NCBI GenBank assembly: GCA_946894095.1
Contig: OX335656.1
Location: 1,193,001 to 1,257,000, forward strand
Reading direction: 5' to 3'
From: Incurvaria masculella
Taxonomy: Eukaryota; Arthropoda; Insecta; Lepidoptera; Incurvariidae
DNA: 64,000 nucleotides
Positions 1-12,799 of this stretch are shown here, one piece after another (position 1 is the first letter of the stretch; each line of letters opens with the position of its first letter). A program made the translations under genes and the position numbers. The notes below the pieces were generated by a model, which was not told the origin of the DNA, ran no database searches, and saw only the letters and a list, made by a program, of their open reading frames with translations.

Positions 1-165
1 ACGTTGTGAGTATTATACGTTATGCATGATGCAAAGAGTTGATTCTATTTTTAAACTTTCTTCATGCGCAACGTATACAATTATACGTTGTGAATATTAT
101 ACGATATGCATGGTTTTGATTTTTTGGAAAAAAATACTTTTATACGTTATGAATATTATACGTAG
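1..165. repeat. short repeats around tatacgttNtgaatattatacg
   Basis: Copies start at 1, 84 and 144, spaced unevenly; the array may extend beyond the window. Confidence 0.7.
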
Positions 166-665
166 TGAATACGAGTCGACATTTTGACGTGTGTCTGCCG
201 TGCTGGGCGCGTTGCTGGTGCTGGAGCGCAGGGTGTGCCTTCGCCGTGCGAGCGGTCCCCCGTTTCCTTTGAGTCCAGGTTGGTACCCTTTATAGTTCCC
301 ACCGCATCAGGCTTCATCAAGTACTTAAGGTCTGGCATAAGCCATATGCCGAGCGTATCATGAAAAAAGTTGAATGAATAAAATATTACAAAGTAACAAA
401 CACACACACACACATCTATACGGACAACGAACTCACTAAACCTACAAATAATTTCATTTTGCATTCTTATTTTCCTAACGCTCGTCTCGAACGGAACGAT
501 GAAATACCACATATATACTATATGTGGTCTCGTTTCCTCCTGGAGAACCTTGTCAATGTATAACGTGTTTACGCGCAATATCTCACTCAGGATTAAGGCT
601 TCATATGACGCTAACCTCCAATATTTTGGGTTTATTTTTATTTTATCGCAGCGTCGGTTGAGAAG

Positions 666-2572
666 AAACAACACAAGAAAAGTCTAAATTTCAAAGCTTA
701 GACTATTATCTAGTGTATGACCGTAAAATGGTTTTAATGCGTTGCTTATATTCTTTCAAAAATATATGTTTGTAAACACCTTATTTACTAGGTTTTAAAG
801 CCGGCGCTTGGAAACTATAAACGATTTATGCAATTTTATTTTTTGTGGTATAAGATGACATATAGATTAAAGACCTAAATTTCACTTCGTCGCGCTCGAT
901 TTTCACGCGCATACAACAAAGAACCCTAACACAAACTAATTTTTTCTGGAAATCGCCGTTATCGTTTTTTGCTGAACGCTGGAGTCAGTTGGAATCTTAA
1001 ATGCGCGATCAACATACACATCGCGATGCAGTTGCAGTCAGCGGACAACCCTTCGCCGCGCGATAACACTTCTCTATAAGTATGCACCCTTGCACTTTTA
1101 CAAGATTGTCTATGCTTTTTATACTTCACTTTAATACTGCTTACTTTCACATTTGTTGTCTCTGGCGTTATGTCTGCTCAGACATTCAAGGCCGAGTGCA
1201 CGTTATTAGAAAAAACAAAATCAACGTCATCGTATGTTAAAACACGTAAATGTTTCTGAACAGTATGGAAAAGAGCCGAGTTAACTCCATGCAGTTCACT
1301 AAAAGTGACGTGTTTGAACATTGATTAACTCAGCAGTCTCTTTCTGCAATCGAACCTTTGTCGACTACAGACTAACATAAATTAGGATATCTGCAAAGCT
1401 GATAGCGAATCTTGTAGTTATACTTTCGTATTCAGAGCACCAGTCAAAACTTAGTACGAGATTAGCACCGGACTAACCATACAAAAACCGGTTTATTCCG
1501 GCGGATTAAATTCAGTCTGCCCACTCTGAATACAACAGTTAGGTTTTATCGATGACTTAAACACGCCGGTGGTAAATTCGGCAATTGAGCCGGTAAAGTT
1601 GCGAAAGTTTTCCCCGAATACGGTCGAGCCAATGTTTAATCCGAGTTTTAAAATGTGCACACGCGCCGGTCGCCCGTGGGAAGTGAGCAGCGCCGTGCAA
1701 CTTGTAAGATGTTAAATTCAGCGAATTTGTGTTTGAGTTTGGAAAGTTTGAGTCTCTACAGTGCGGGCGTTTTGGGAACTGTTTGAATAATTTTGCCTGC
1801 GCTTTTCGTTCCTTTGGTATAAATGGAAACAGAGTGAAGTTTAAGAAATATTTTGTAATATTTAGGTTGTTTTCAGTTTCAGTTCAGTTCCTTTATTTCC
1901 TCCATTAGATGTATATTACACACTCGGATTCGTATTTTTAATATTATACACTCGGATTCGTAATTTTCCGTCGGTTCGATTACTTCTGGCGAAGAAGAGC
2001 CGACAAGAAACTTCGTCTGGTTGGTCATTGTATTTTTTTTCCATTGATACTTACAAACTAGTTTACAGTTTTTTACAGTTGGTATATATTTTTTTCTATT
2101 TAAAATATGATACATTTAAATCAAAGAGTAGTTATTTATCTGGAAGGAGATGTAATTAACGGTGTCTGACATTATGTTATTATAGATTCGAGCTTGTTGA
2201 ATTCAGTTATTTTTAAGAAATTAACAAATATCTAAATAACGCGTGTGGCGAAACGCGAAAAAAAATCTCGCCACTTACCTGTATGGCTCACCTAAACCTT
2301 TGAAGTTGCAAGTTGTATGGTATAGAGAGGCATACTACTGCATGTGCAAATGCAACCAAAGACTTGTTCAGTTTTTGTATTGCTAAGCAATTGTGTACTG
2401 ATACTTTCATGCTTCGTTATTTGCAGCCATTTACCTTATCATATACATTTTTTGTCAACATAAATACTTTTTCAGGCACCTTATCTACGTAACACAACCA
2501 CTTGGCGCAGGCTTACTGACACATTATGCTTCAGAGGGCTGGTCTTCATTCCGTGAACCTAGTTTCAGCTAA
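666..2572. other. no recognisable feature
   Basis: AT-rich DNA past the dpr stop. Only a short duplicated acactcggattcgta (about 1919 and 1948) stands out. Confidence 0.6.
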
Positions 2573-2972
2573 TTTTTTTTATGCGACCAGACATGGATGG
2601 CTAACACAACTACCGTTATGATATTAGCCCAATATACCTCATTCCCAAAGGAATTTGGTGTCATGCCAGGAACTTCCCTTTATGAGCACGGCTACATTAA
2701 ACTGTATGGAAAACACGGACAATTTTTCATTGCCGCTTCGACCATCTTTTCATCCAATGCGATGGTACCAATCCGGGCGGGCATAAACCCTACCACCTAG
2801 TAGGGGAAGGGGACCTACAGTTTTACATGGATTCCGAACCATGGAGCAGCTCGCATTCGTAACGAATTGCACTTACGAACTCGGAAAGAGAAAGACAGTG
2901 GTGCATGTCGGTATTGAACCCAGGTCTCTGGTACGCTAGGCCAGTCCCCGCGCCACTAGGCTAAGAGCCGCT
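2573..2972 (-). mobile_element. tRNA-headed SINE, full length
   Basis: Read on the minus strand it begins AGCGGCTCTTAGCCTAGTGG (A-box-like), has GGGTTCAATACC (B-box) about 45 bp on, a ~300-bp body and ends in catccatgtctggtcgcat plus an A-run. This defines the window's commonest SINE family. Confidence 0.85.
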
Positions 2973-3008
2973 CATTTACGTTATCGTTACCATTTTTGTC
3001 GCGACCTC

Positions 3009-3480
3009 CTAGTCAAAAATACATTCGCCGAATTTCTTTGACGGCTTCGTCTGCGGTGTTAAATGTTCGCGCACGAAGCATTTTTTTACTATGGGAAACA
3101 AAAGGAAATCGCATGGAGTTAAATCTGAGCTGTACGGAGGATGGGACATTTGTACCTCCGAAGTCGTCAAACAGTCGATGGCTCTAGCAGCTGTGTGAGC
3201 AGGAGTATTTATCTCGGTGAAAAATAATGCCACGGACGGAATAATGACTTGGGTGCTCGATATCCTACTACCCGAAGACATGAGGCGGACAAACTTAGCA
3301 GTAATCTACACTGGTACTGTGCTACGCTCTCCTAGCGGAGTTACTGATATTTGTCTATTGCGTCAAAAAAAACCGCTACATTTTTTTATGAAAGCTCCGA
3401 TCGCGAACGAATTTTGCATTTTGAATTTTACATTTGCACCAATCAACATGACGGGACTTTTGATCTCGGTAAAAGAATGA
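3009..3480 (-). pseudogene. mariner-type transposase relic
   Basis: The minus-strand frame 3281-3009 contains TPAHTAARAIDCLTTSEVQ then HPPYSSDLTPCDFLLFP, the C-terminal catalytic region of mariner transposases (the third acidic residue lies in PYS-x-DL-x-PCDF). Upstream, in a shifted frame, NAKFVRDRSFHKKM resembles the preceding K-F-x-R-S-x-S-x-KKM block. Several shifts; dead element. Confidence 0.8.
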
Positions 3481-3567
3481 GGTATCTCTATGCAACCTTC
3501 CTAACTTTAAGGTGTTCATGCACGACGGTGTAAACTGACTGTGATCTATCTCCCGATGTGTAATGTG

Positions 3568-3929
3568 CACTGAGAAAAAAGTAGGCTGACAAAGAGACAA
3601 AAATCACGTTGTCAGAAAAAAATGGTTGAAACATCAAAATTAGTTGTTACTATAACGAATCGAGCTTATTTCTCAGGACAGCTTTTATTTTGTCAATTGC
3701 TTATTGTCATTGAAACAAAGTCGTATTTGTTACTGTAACAACTTTGGTCACTGTTTGTTAGTGTAACAAAGTGTAAGTTGCGAGCGCAACAATGTCTAGT
3801 ATGTTTTGCTAGAATTACTTTGTTAGATTGTATATATGGTCGACAAAATAAAGGTTGTCGTTGCAACCAATTCACTATGACGGCTCTCCAGGCCTTCTTT
3901 ATTGGGCCAACAATAATGTTTTCTCAGTG
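3568..3929. mobile_element. possible short MITE with CACTGAGAAAA ends
   Basis: cactgagaaaa at 3568-3578 and ttttctcagtg near 3919-3929 face each other. Interior AT-rich, with gttactgtaaca-type palindromic words. Target duplication not clear. Confidence 0.35.
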
Positions 3930-4535
3930 TGTCTATTCTCCAGCAATAGGCACTCTGCACTGATTACGTTTTGATGAAACTGCAGTTGGTTGTCGGCCGG
4001 GTCTTGGGTCATTTTTTAGGTTCTCTCGATCATATTTCAATTTCCAAAACAAATAAGTCACTATTGCTATCGTAGAAGCAAAGGCTCCAAAACCAGCTTG
4101 TAAACTTTCGTGAGATTCCTTAAAGGTTAAATCGTTTATAATGAAGAAAATCAATAGCACGAAAAGCTTTCCGGGAGCTTTAATTGTCGTAAACAAAATG
4201 AGAGTGACAAATAATATTTAAGTAATTAAAAAAAGTATAAGAATTTACTAAGGAGATTTGTATCAAATTAACCGTAAATTAAAAAAAGTTTTAGTAGAAA
4301 ATATGAATTATTTACTTCGTCGCTATCAATTGTCCGAAAAAATAAGGTCAACAGTCAAGGGGAGGAATATTAATATATTTGATTACCACTTAGTTTTAAA
4401 TATTTTATGAAATTTTACATTCTACCTTAAATAATTCCGAATATCCAAGGCACAAGTAACCAATTCTGTGAAGTATTGTCAAACGGCAAACTGAAGACAT
4501 TTATTCTTTATTATTTGCTAAAGAGTACTGCACAG

Positions 4536-4709
4536 CAGGCCTGTTTCAGGAATTTCGTAATCAGGAATACTTAGTCTCGAAAACCGTTTTCATGGCGGTT
4601 TTCAATGGAACTTTCTTTACGAAAATATTCCGGAGCATAGTTTTTTCAATTTATCAAGGTTTCTTCTCGACTCAGGATTCCTGGTTCCGGAATTCCTGGA
4701 ATAGGCCTG
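4536..4709. mobile_element. palindromic MITE, family 3, copy 1
   Basis: Ends caggcctgtttcaggaattt and ggaattcctggaataggcctg; inner arms gtaatcaggaat / attcctggtt. No ORF. Confidence 0.8.
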
Positions 4710-4714
4710 AAGCA

Positions 4715-5326
4715 CCCAAGGTTCATATAACTACGCAACGGATTTTGATGCGGTTTTTTTTAATAGATAGAGTGATTGAAGAGGAAGGTTTATATGTATA
4801 ATAACATCCATTAAATAGTGGAAAAATACTGTTTTTTTTTGAGGTTTCCAATGTGATGTCGTAAATAAATACATTTTTTCCGCTTACATTGCAAACGCAG
4901 GCTGAACCCTACGAGATTTATCAAAATAATGTACTAAGTATTGTACACATTGAAAAGGTCTACAGAAAACTCGGCGATGGTATATATCTATCTCTTATGG
5001 ATATCCCACAATAATTTTTTTTTGTCATTTACTTTTTACGACAAATAATGGCTAATTTTCGAAACGATTTTAACCGATACAGCATTAATCCTTATCCAAT
5101 TAAATACCTCGAATACATTGTTGATTTAATATAGATCTTTTGGCCCTTTACAGCATATGATTTAAATGAATTTTTTTGAAGATAATACAGATTTAAAAAA
5201 TGCGGGACGTAGCGTTTGCGGCGGTACCGGCCGGCCGGGGAGGCGGAAGCGTGCTTATAAATAGTTAAAAATAATATTTTTTTTTAAATGTTATTATGCC
5301 CGTGCAAAGCCGGGACGGGCTGCTAG
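4715..5326 (+). mobile_element. non-autonomous Helitron, 3' part
   Basis: Contains caacggattttgatgcggtt and aggaaggtttatatgtataa, words typical of lepidopteran Helitron bodies. It ends in the GC hairpin cccgtgcaaagccgggacgg followed by gctgCTAG before T. The 5' end is not seen; the MITE at 4536-4709 abuts it. Confidence 0.65.
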
Positions 5327-5743
5327 TATAAAAATAAAACATATATACAAATTTATACGATCCTTGCATCATTCGGTAGCGAAGCTTTCCTTTCGCTGAG
5401 GTAAGCTGAAAAAGCCTAAAACTTTACGGCGTAATAAAGCTGCAATAAAATAACAGCGTAAACCGGCGGAGTTTCCTTTGTGAACTCGCACGCCGGCACT
5501 ATCGGAGGTACTCATATCATGAAGCCACATCAAACCATTACGTGCCTCCAGGGAATATAGGTTGGTATACGTACTGGGTATTTGTATCGAGTAAAAAGGA
5601 CGGTGGAGGCGTCACAAACGCATGCGTATAGCGGCAGCGTAGCCACGTTTTAGCGATTATACACCGACGGTAGCGGCGATCTGTCAGTTCGCTCGGTACA
5701 GACGTTCTCTAGTTTGAACGACACGTTAAAACTGAAGTAGCCT

Positions 5744-5854
5744 CTCTATTACGAGTTACAAATCACTTACCAAAAAATCGCTAAGATTATCGACGCCGCA
5801 GTTTTGAATAGAGCAGACATTTTTTCGATAAGTGATTTGTAACTCGTAACAGAG
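5744..5854. repeat. hairpin with 26-bp arms
   Basis: Arms 5744-5769 and 5829-5854 (taagtgatttgtaactcgta core) pair at 25 of 26 positions around a 59-nt spacer. Confidence 0.85.
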
Positions 5855-5980
5855 ACTCTGGACGCCATTTAGGGCAAGGATCATTCGATGTGGCACGTCC
5901 AGAATTTGTGAGCGAACTATCAGTAAAACATGGCTGCGCCCTGCAGCTTGTCAGATGAGTTTCAGTCACCACTTCCGACC

Positions 5981-6455
5981 TTTTTTTATGTTAAGCGCGG
6001 CATATGGCGTACGCCAGGACATCTTAAGGTGCCCGACGACGCCCATGGGATTTCGAACTTCCAGGGGGGCCCCGGCCAGGTGCTTCATCACACCATGTTT
6101 GAACGACCTCAGCTTCTACTTTGGGGTAAATACATCGGAAGGGAGTTCTTTCCATACTTTTCCGGCCCTATAGATGAAGGATCTAGAAGATCGATGGGTT
6201 CTTATTTTTGGAATGTGGTCTGTGAATATGTGCATTTTCTCTCTGTTCCGCGTTGAACGGAGGTAGAAAGGGGACGGAGGTACAGCGTTATGCAGCTCCG
6301 ACGAGCATTCTCCATGGTAAAGACGATAGAATACAGAGAGGACCCTACCCTCGGAGTTGGAGGGTCTCTAGATTCAAAGACACCTCGGGATCGTCGACGA
6401 GACGCACGGCCCGACGCTTTATCGAGTCCAGGGTTACTAACAGTAACGTACAATT
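5981..6455 (-). pseudogene. non-LTR retrotransposon 3' relic (family with FKxGVKKHLAG end)
   Basis: On the minus strand this is the last ~450 bp of a non-LTR ORF2 plus a short A tail (the T7 run at 5981). It is collinear at the DNA level with 56205-56640 and 34090-34290 (shared gcgcggcatatggcgtacgcc and ccggccaggtgcttc blocks). Several frameshifts. Confidence 0.65.
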
Positions 6456-7158
6456 ACTTACTCCTTGTTGATACCTTACATGTTTTGTTCATCCAGTATC
6501 GAAAAAGTTGTGTGTTTTAACATATACATTTTATTAAACATTTGTTTGCAGATTCTACGCTTAAGATTTTAATAATTTAGCCTTTTGATGCATAAGAAAA
6601 CCGACAATAGCTACACAAATTAACCCAAGTGAAGGTCCATCGTCGAACCTGCATAATTTAATCTCCAACAGCGTATACAAGTCCGCAAGGCCGGTCATAA
6701 TTCACGTACATATTTATCTAACAGATTACCGGGCGCGGCGCGCCGTGTGCTCGCCTAATCTCTGCGCAGATTCTGAAACCCTTTCCGGACCTCAAAGCGA
6801 GATGAGCGCGTAGGCTTAGCTCCTGAGCTTTTGAACATCCGGCCTTTTCGTCTGCGTCCGAGGTGAGGGCAGCATTCGTGAATGATATGGCTGTACGCCT
6901 GTTTGTACACGTACAAGAAATCTTTTTAAGAAACAAGGTAATAGGAAATATTTTGTTTGTGCCAATGTCACGTCTTCTCTTTGGCTCTCGTGCATCGACG
7001 TATTAGATTATATCGATGCTCTCGTGATATTCAGACCAGTAATGGAGGTATCAGCAGGTTTGTTGGCCTTTTCGACAATGGGAATTTGGACAACGGATAT
7101 AGTAAGTCTTCTTGGCAAGGAAGATAGGCATGCTCGTTATGGATAACGTTGGAGGCTT

Positions 7159-7513
7159 AAGCGGCGCGTAGCCTAGTGGAGCGGGGACTTGCCTAGCACA
7201 CCGGAGGTCTGGGTTCAAACCTTCGCCCCGTTCATGTACCACCTTCTTTCTGTTTGCGAGTTGGATAAGTGCATTTCGCTACGAATGCGAGCTGCTCCAT
7301 GGTTTGGAATCCATATAAAACTGTAGGTTATTATGTAGGTACCATCTTATTGCATAATATGGTCGAAGCGGCAATGAAACTTTGTCTGTGTTTTTCATCC
7401 AGTTCAATGTAGCCGTTCTCATAAAGGGAAGGTCCTGGCATGTCAACTGTGATCGATTGGGCTAATATCATAACAGAAGTTGTGTGGGAGCCATCCATGT
7501 CAGGTTGCATAAA
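7159..7513 (+). mobile_element. tRNA-headed SINE, plus orientation
   Basis: A box TAGCCTAGTGG at 7169-7179 and B box GGTTCAAACC at 7212-7221 sit at tRNA-like spacing. The body and tail match the other copies with an internal deletion. The tail is followed directly by the GC-rich stretch 7540-7762. Confidence 0.8.
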
Positions 7514-7539
7514 CAGGAGCGGGACCACCTGGAGTCAGG

Positions 7540-7762
7540 CGCTGGCAAGATTGCCCCTCTGGCCGGCGATTCACGTCGCCTTCGGGTTTACGGGTCGGAA
7601 GACCTCTCCGGCAGGCCGTCAGCACCTGGCGCCCGGGAGGGTTTGCAGCGGTTTGGTGTGAATGGGGCGGCCCTTAGCGAAGTTCAGTCTGCAGACCTCG
7701 CTACCGGGCTGCTGGGCGGAACCGTGATCTCCGCAGCGGTTCCGCGCGCAGCTGTGTCTTAA
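7540..7762 (+). other. GC-rich stretch of unknown nature
   Basis: A sharply bounded GC-rich block right after a SINE tail, with a 92-codon frame open only because of base composition. No family recognised; could be a repeat head or a captured fragment. Confidence 0.35.
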
Positions 7763-8585
7763 TTTCCCATGTCGTGCTTCAGTTTTTAAGAAGATACGAA
7801 AAAGTGTGTTTTAATTTTTTTTCGACTTTTGAAAATTGTTTCTTAATTTAATTGTAATTTAAAATGCATGTTGTAAAATTCCATTGCTCACAGCGGCGAA
7901 AATATCGATTGTCCATCCGTCAATTTACATTTTCTACTTTTTATATTAAGTTTTTTTATTTTAAAGTTTAAACCAGCATTGTCACTTCTTAGATGCATAT
8001 TTGCAAAACTTCAAAGCTCTTATTAGTCGAGAGGTGGCAAAAATTTAGATTTTCATTTTTGTTACTTTAATTAGTTTAAATACCTTTTTCCAATTTGAAA
8101 TTGGCTTAATTTTTTTTATTAAAATCCGAATCATGCATTCTCACACTTTTATTACATGTTTTTAAAATTTCAGAGATCTATGTCTGGAAATAGGTACAAT
8201 ATGGATTTTCCGATTCAGATCTCACTGGAAGTCATGTTATTAACGAAAGCTTGTATTATAAGACGCCCGAGAGAAGCAATTCTTCATTGTTTTTTCAGTT
8301 CATTTCATAATGGAATTTTCACCCGCCGGAATATAATTGTGGCGTTACGACGAGTCCATTTCACAATGGCCTCGTCCGTCGTAACAGCTGACGGTGACGT
8401 TTTTTCTCGGTTCACTCCCCAGCGGCCGAGCACTCAACGAAATAAAAACCTCGATTGAAGTTTAATATATAGTTATAAATTTAATATTACTTAATTTATT
8501 TAATATTAATTAGAATAGAATAGAATAGAAAATAATTTATTCGATAGAGTACAAGTATACATAGCCAAGAGAACTTATTTTTTAT

Positions 8586-8906
8586 AAAAAAACCGGCCAA
8601 GTGCGAGTCGGACTCGCACACGAAGGGTTCCGTACCATCGCACAAGATTTACAAAAAAAACACGCTCTTTGTATGGGGCCCCCCGTTAATTATTATTACT
8701 TTATAATGTTACCTATTTGTTGTTATAGCGGCAAAATAAATACATAATCTGTGAAAATTTCAGCTTCCTACCTGTCACGGTTCATGAGATACAGCCCTGT
8801 GACAGACGGACGGACGGACGGACGGACGGACGGACGGACGGACGGACAGCGGAGGCTTAGTAATATGGTTCCGTTTTAACCCTTCGGGTACGGAACCCTA
8901 AAAAAA
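8586..8906 (+). repeat. GACG-microsatellite repeat
   Basis: Starts aaaaaccggccaagtgcgag with the palindrome gtgcgagtcggactcgcac, has a ttgttgttatagcggcaaaa core, a (GACG)n run at about 8806-8847 and ends ggttccgtttt...gggtacggaaccctaaaaa. This is the type copy of eight in the window; no coding capacity. Confidence 0.9.
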
Positions 8907-9229
8907 GTACCCTAGGGAAAAGGCTTATGACTCAGCGATGGTTCGCGCTTACGAGAGTTGCAGCTTGCTGCAGCAGTCTGGCGACGCTGGTTTTCAGTCA
9001 CAACCTGTGATGGGGATGTGTGAGGGTGTGTGCGCATGTGATGGTGTATGTGTGTTAATGTTTATAGTTGTACATGTACACGTTGTTGTTGTAGTTGGAG
9101 TTGTACACGTATTGTACGACTAGACTACCCAACGTAACCTAACCTAATCTAGTGGTTGGCCTGTTCTATATCCGAGATTGAAAAATGCATTTTTGTTGAG
9201 AATCCGGTTAAATCCACAGTTCCCTACTT

Positions 9230-9397
9230 ACTGGATGGTAGGGTTAGACCACCTGGGATGGTAAAGATAGTTGAAGCGGCAATAAAATACTGACCGTGTT
9301 TTCCAGTTCACTGTAGGAAAATTTCTGGCATGGCACCTGATTCCTCCGAAAAAGTATGTGATATTAGCCATTCATTCTATAAAAAGGAAAGTCTAAA
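9230..9397 (+). mobile_element. SINE body and tail fragment
   Basis: Diverged body (gaagcggcaataaaa..., ggcatggcacc..., gatattagccattcat) lacking a head. Confidence 0.55.
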
Positions 9398-9474
9398 CCT
9401 AACATTTTTGCTGGTAATAATTGGAAAATGATCCCCAAAGATCCGCTGACAATGTCAAATAGTTAGTATGCGCG

Positions 9475-9879
9475 TTTTTTTTTATGCGACCCAACATGGA
9501 TGGCTAATACCACGCAACTACCGTTATGGTATTAGCCCAATAGACCACTTTCCCAAAGGAATTAGGTGCCATGCCAGGACCTTCCCTTTATTAGCACGGC
9601 TACATTGAACTGGATGGAAAATACGGACAATTTTTCATTGCCGCTTCGATCATCTTTTCTTCCAATGCGATGGTACCAACCCGGGCGGGCTTCAATCCTA
9701 CCACCTAGTAGGGGAAGGGGACCTACAGTTTTACATGGATTCCGAACCATGGGGCAGCTCGCATTCGTGACGAAATGCACTTATCGAACTCGGAAAGAGA
9801 AAGACAGTGTTGCATGTCGGAATTTAACCCAGGCCTCTGGTACGCCAGGCCAGTCCCCGCCCCACTAGGCTACGAGCCC
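9475..9879 (-). mobile_element. tRNA-headed SINE
   Basis: Same family as 2573-2972; T-run at 9475-9483 (A tail on the minus strand) and head ending in a slightly altered agcc at 9879. A second, reversed fragment (9893-10020) abuts its head. Confidence 0.85.
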
Positions 9880-9892
9880 ATTGCAGTACCAT

Positions 9893-10020
9893 TATCATTA
9901 GTACCATTGCATATGATACAAATATGGTCTAAGTGGTAATGAAAATTTGAGCGTTTTTCTATCCAGTTCAATGTAGCCGTGCTTATGGTCACCGAAGGTC
10001 CTACCGGGAATTCCCAGTCA
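9893..10020 (+). mobile_element. SINE body fragment
   Basis: Contains tggtctaagtggtaatg and tccagttcaatgtagccgtg of the SINE body in inverse orientation to the adjoining copy at 9475-9879. Confidence 0.55.
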
Positions 10021-12799
10021 CATAAAAAACTTTTTAAAAAAAATCGTAAAATTTTGCGGATACAGTATTAGCACTGATCAGAAAAAAAGGCGATGTTAGG
10101 ATACATACTTCAGAGTGAGGGATATAAAAATCAGAAATTTGTAATTATTTACAGAGTTTATTACGAGAATGGTTTAATTACATAGTGGAAGGCCTTGTTC
10201 ATGAATGAAATATTACAAATAATCTCATTGAAACAATTCAGATTAAATAATATTATCTTGAGGTCACGAGGCTAGTAGGAGTAAATTTATTATTTTATTA
10301 AGGAATTGTTGTTACACGTGGCAGTAAATGGAAAAAATTATCAACAATAATTTATTTGATTTAATTTTAATGACGTATATTCAACATTGCTTTAAAATTT
10401 CCAAACACTGATGTGACCTTACACATATTTTCACTCCATAATTAGCTTAGCTCTAAACAATTTTTAATGTCACTATTTACATGGTTTTCTGTCTCTTCGA
10501 GCCGGAAACTTATTTTCATAGAGATTAATTACAATCGATAAATAAATAATTTTCTCTTGAATATAATGAACAGATTTTCAATCTATATAGTTCATCATTT
10601 AAGTATCCGATTCCCTGTTGTATCACGTACCTGAAGAATATCATCAGAACAAAATACATTGCTTTCTTATTAATTTATATTAAATTAATACAACATTTGT
10701 AATTATAGTTACATTAGGTAAACTTTATTCGAATCATACTCTAGAAAGTGTAACTTTACATTTAAATAAGAAGGTACAAATTTACTTAATTATGTATTTA
10801 TTTGCCTATAAATTAATACGTACCCTCTATATTTTTCTAGCTACCCGTGTCTAAATCGAAAACATTCTCAATCAATTTATATTATAGAGTAAATACCTCA
10901 AAATTCAGGTACTTATCTAATTACAATAATGTGTGGTAATATATTATATCTTTCGAAATGAAGAATATAAGGTTTGGACATATTTTTTCAAGATGATCCT
11001 ATTTTTTCCTTAATTCTTTAGAAACGAGGCCAAAGCCTAACTTGACAAAAGGCTTTAAAATCATAAATACTGTGAAATCAGATTGTAAAATAATATCATT
11101 TTAAATTTCATTTAAGTATTTTATTTGATCTTCGTGCCGAGATATTGAGCTATTTAAAGATACATACATATTTTACCTATTTAATATTACTTTTACAAAA
11201 CGTGTTAAAATTAAAGTTATTTGACAAACAAGACCCCGTTAATAAACTTTGATCATATTTTTAACTTTCCTTACGCATGAGAAATGTGATTTAGTTTATA
11301 ATAAAGCAGGTACGTACTTATTCGTCCGTTATATTCGAATGGAATGAACAAAATTGACTTTCATAGATTTTTACAATACCATAAATTATAAATACATTTT
11401 TAATCAGGCATCGAAACTGTACACATTTGACATCATACACTGTTTTCATCACATCAGCCTACCTCAGTTAGAACATAACATTTACTTTTCTTTCAGTATC
11501 GCAAAACAATATATTTTAATGCATTAACATTTTCGCAATCACACTTTTGTAGCAATAAGAGTTTGGTACATATACAGTTTTGATATGGTATGAAATGAAG
11601 TCGGTTAAAAATTATAATATGTTTGCACCTTCTATCCATTTTTACACATGCATACATCTGTTCATCCATACTCTTTGCTAACAGTTGCTACGTACCTGAC
11701 CTGAGTGGAAAAAACCCACCTGACCACGATACATTCCATAGACTTAGTACTACATGTATGCAAGTTACTATATTCTGATTGGTTAACATTTCTATTTATG
11801 TTTCAAAATAATTTCATTATTTAATTATGTATTTCGTTAGCATTCCAATTGTTTAACTTTTGTTGCAAAATGTTTTTTTGATTCATGATCTTAAACGACT
11901 AGGCCAATAGTGTCCGGAAACTCCTAGTAATTGTTTTTTTCCGATACCGAGCCTCACATCAAGGGCCACGTAATACAAGCTTTGCCTAGTTCGGGTACTT
12001 TCTTATTCAAATTTGTCTTTACATTCATGCCTTGTGTTGCCAGTATTTGTTTCGCTTGTTTTGTACACAAACAATCTACGAGACTCACACTGTAATCTGT
12101 AATTTGAATACCTGTCTATGTAACGTTCATTGTGTATATAAACAAATTTAAAAAAAATAGAAGTTAGGGTACGATAATTTCACACAATTCCAATTTACAA
12201 GTTTATTTTGTCAATCCTTCTTTATATGTACCAATTATCTTAACACACCATTCTTAATTCTCGTCACTATGTCATCCTATTAGGTTACACTGCCATATTA
12301 TTGCGCGGAATAATCACTGGCTAATTGTATTTGAGGATAGCATTCTCCCCGTTATTATCTTTGAGATAATAAACGGTCGGTAAGCGAACCCTTTATTATT
12401 TAGTGCCTGTACAAGATTCTACGCCCTTCAAAGTCAACTTCATACACATTAGTTTATCACCACACGGCCATGGCTTTTTGAATCCTCGAATGATCAAAAA
12501 ACATTTCGAAATACATTCTCTGGTATCAGTGAAAATACCTGATTTACAAGAAAGTATATTAATAAACAAAGAAAAAATATTCTGGACTTATAAATGCAAT
12601 AAAAAGTAATAACTAAAGATAGCATATTTAATGCTTGCATTAGTGGATCAAATTCAAACTAAAAAAGTACTGAAGAAGTTTTTCTTCAAATTAAAAAACA
12701 AAGTTGCTTACAATTTTAATGTACTCCGACGTGATCTGTTTACATCACGTAAGCGGCTGAAGAGGAGGGCCTCTTGACACATGTCAACTATGCCGGGGC
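10021..12799 (-). other. candidate long 3' UTR of the dpr gene
   Basis: This 2.8 kb stretch downstream of the dpr stop is AT-rich, and I see no SINE, microsatellite repeat or reverse-transcriptase relic in it, unlike the flanks. On the minus strand it contains TGTAAATA (Pumilio-type) sites at 10474-10481 and 10146-10153 and several AATAAA signals (for example at 12392-12397 and 10157-10162). A long neuronal 3' UTR is one explanation; plain intergenic DNA is the other. The end of the transcript cannot be fixed from sequence alone. Confidence 0.3.

Noticed and set aside
156..674. 172-codon minus-strand open frame
   Set aside because: Contains a CA-repeat translation (VCVCVC) and no domain; composition is that of surrounding AT-rich DNA.
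2597..2800. Recurrent open frames with similar proteins (also near 7331-7528, 9566-9868, 63159-63341)
   Set aside because: They are readings of the SINE body, which is a non-coding pol III-type element; similarity reflects repeat copies, not a protein family.
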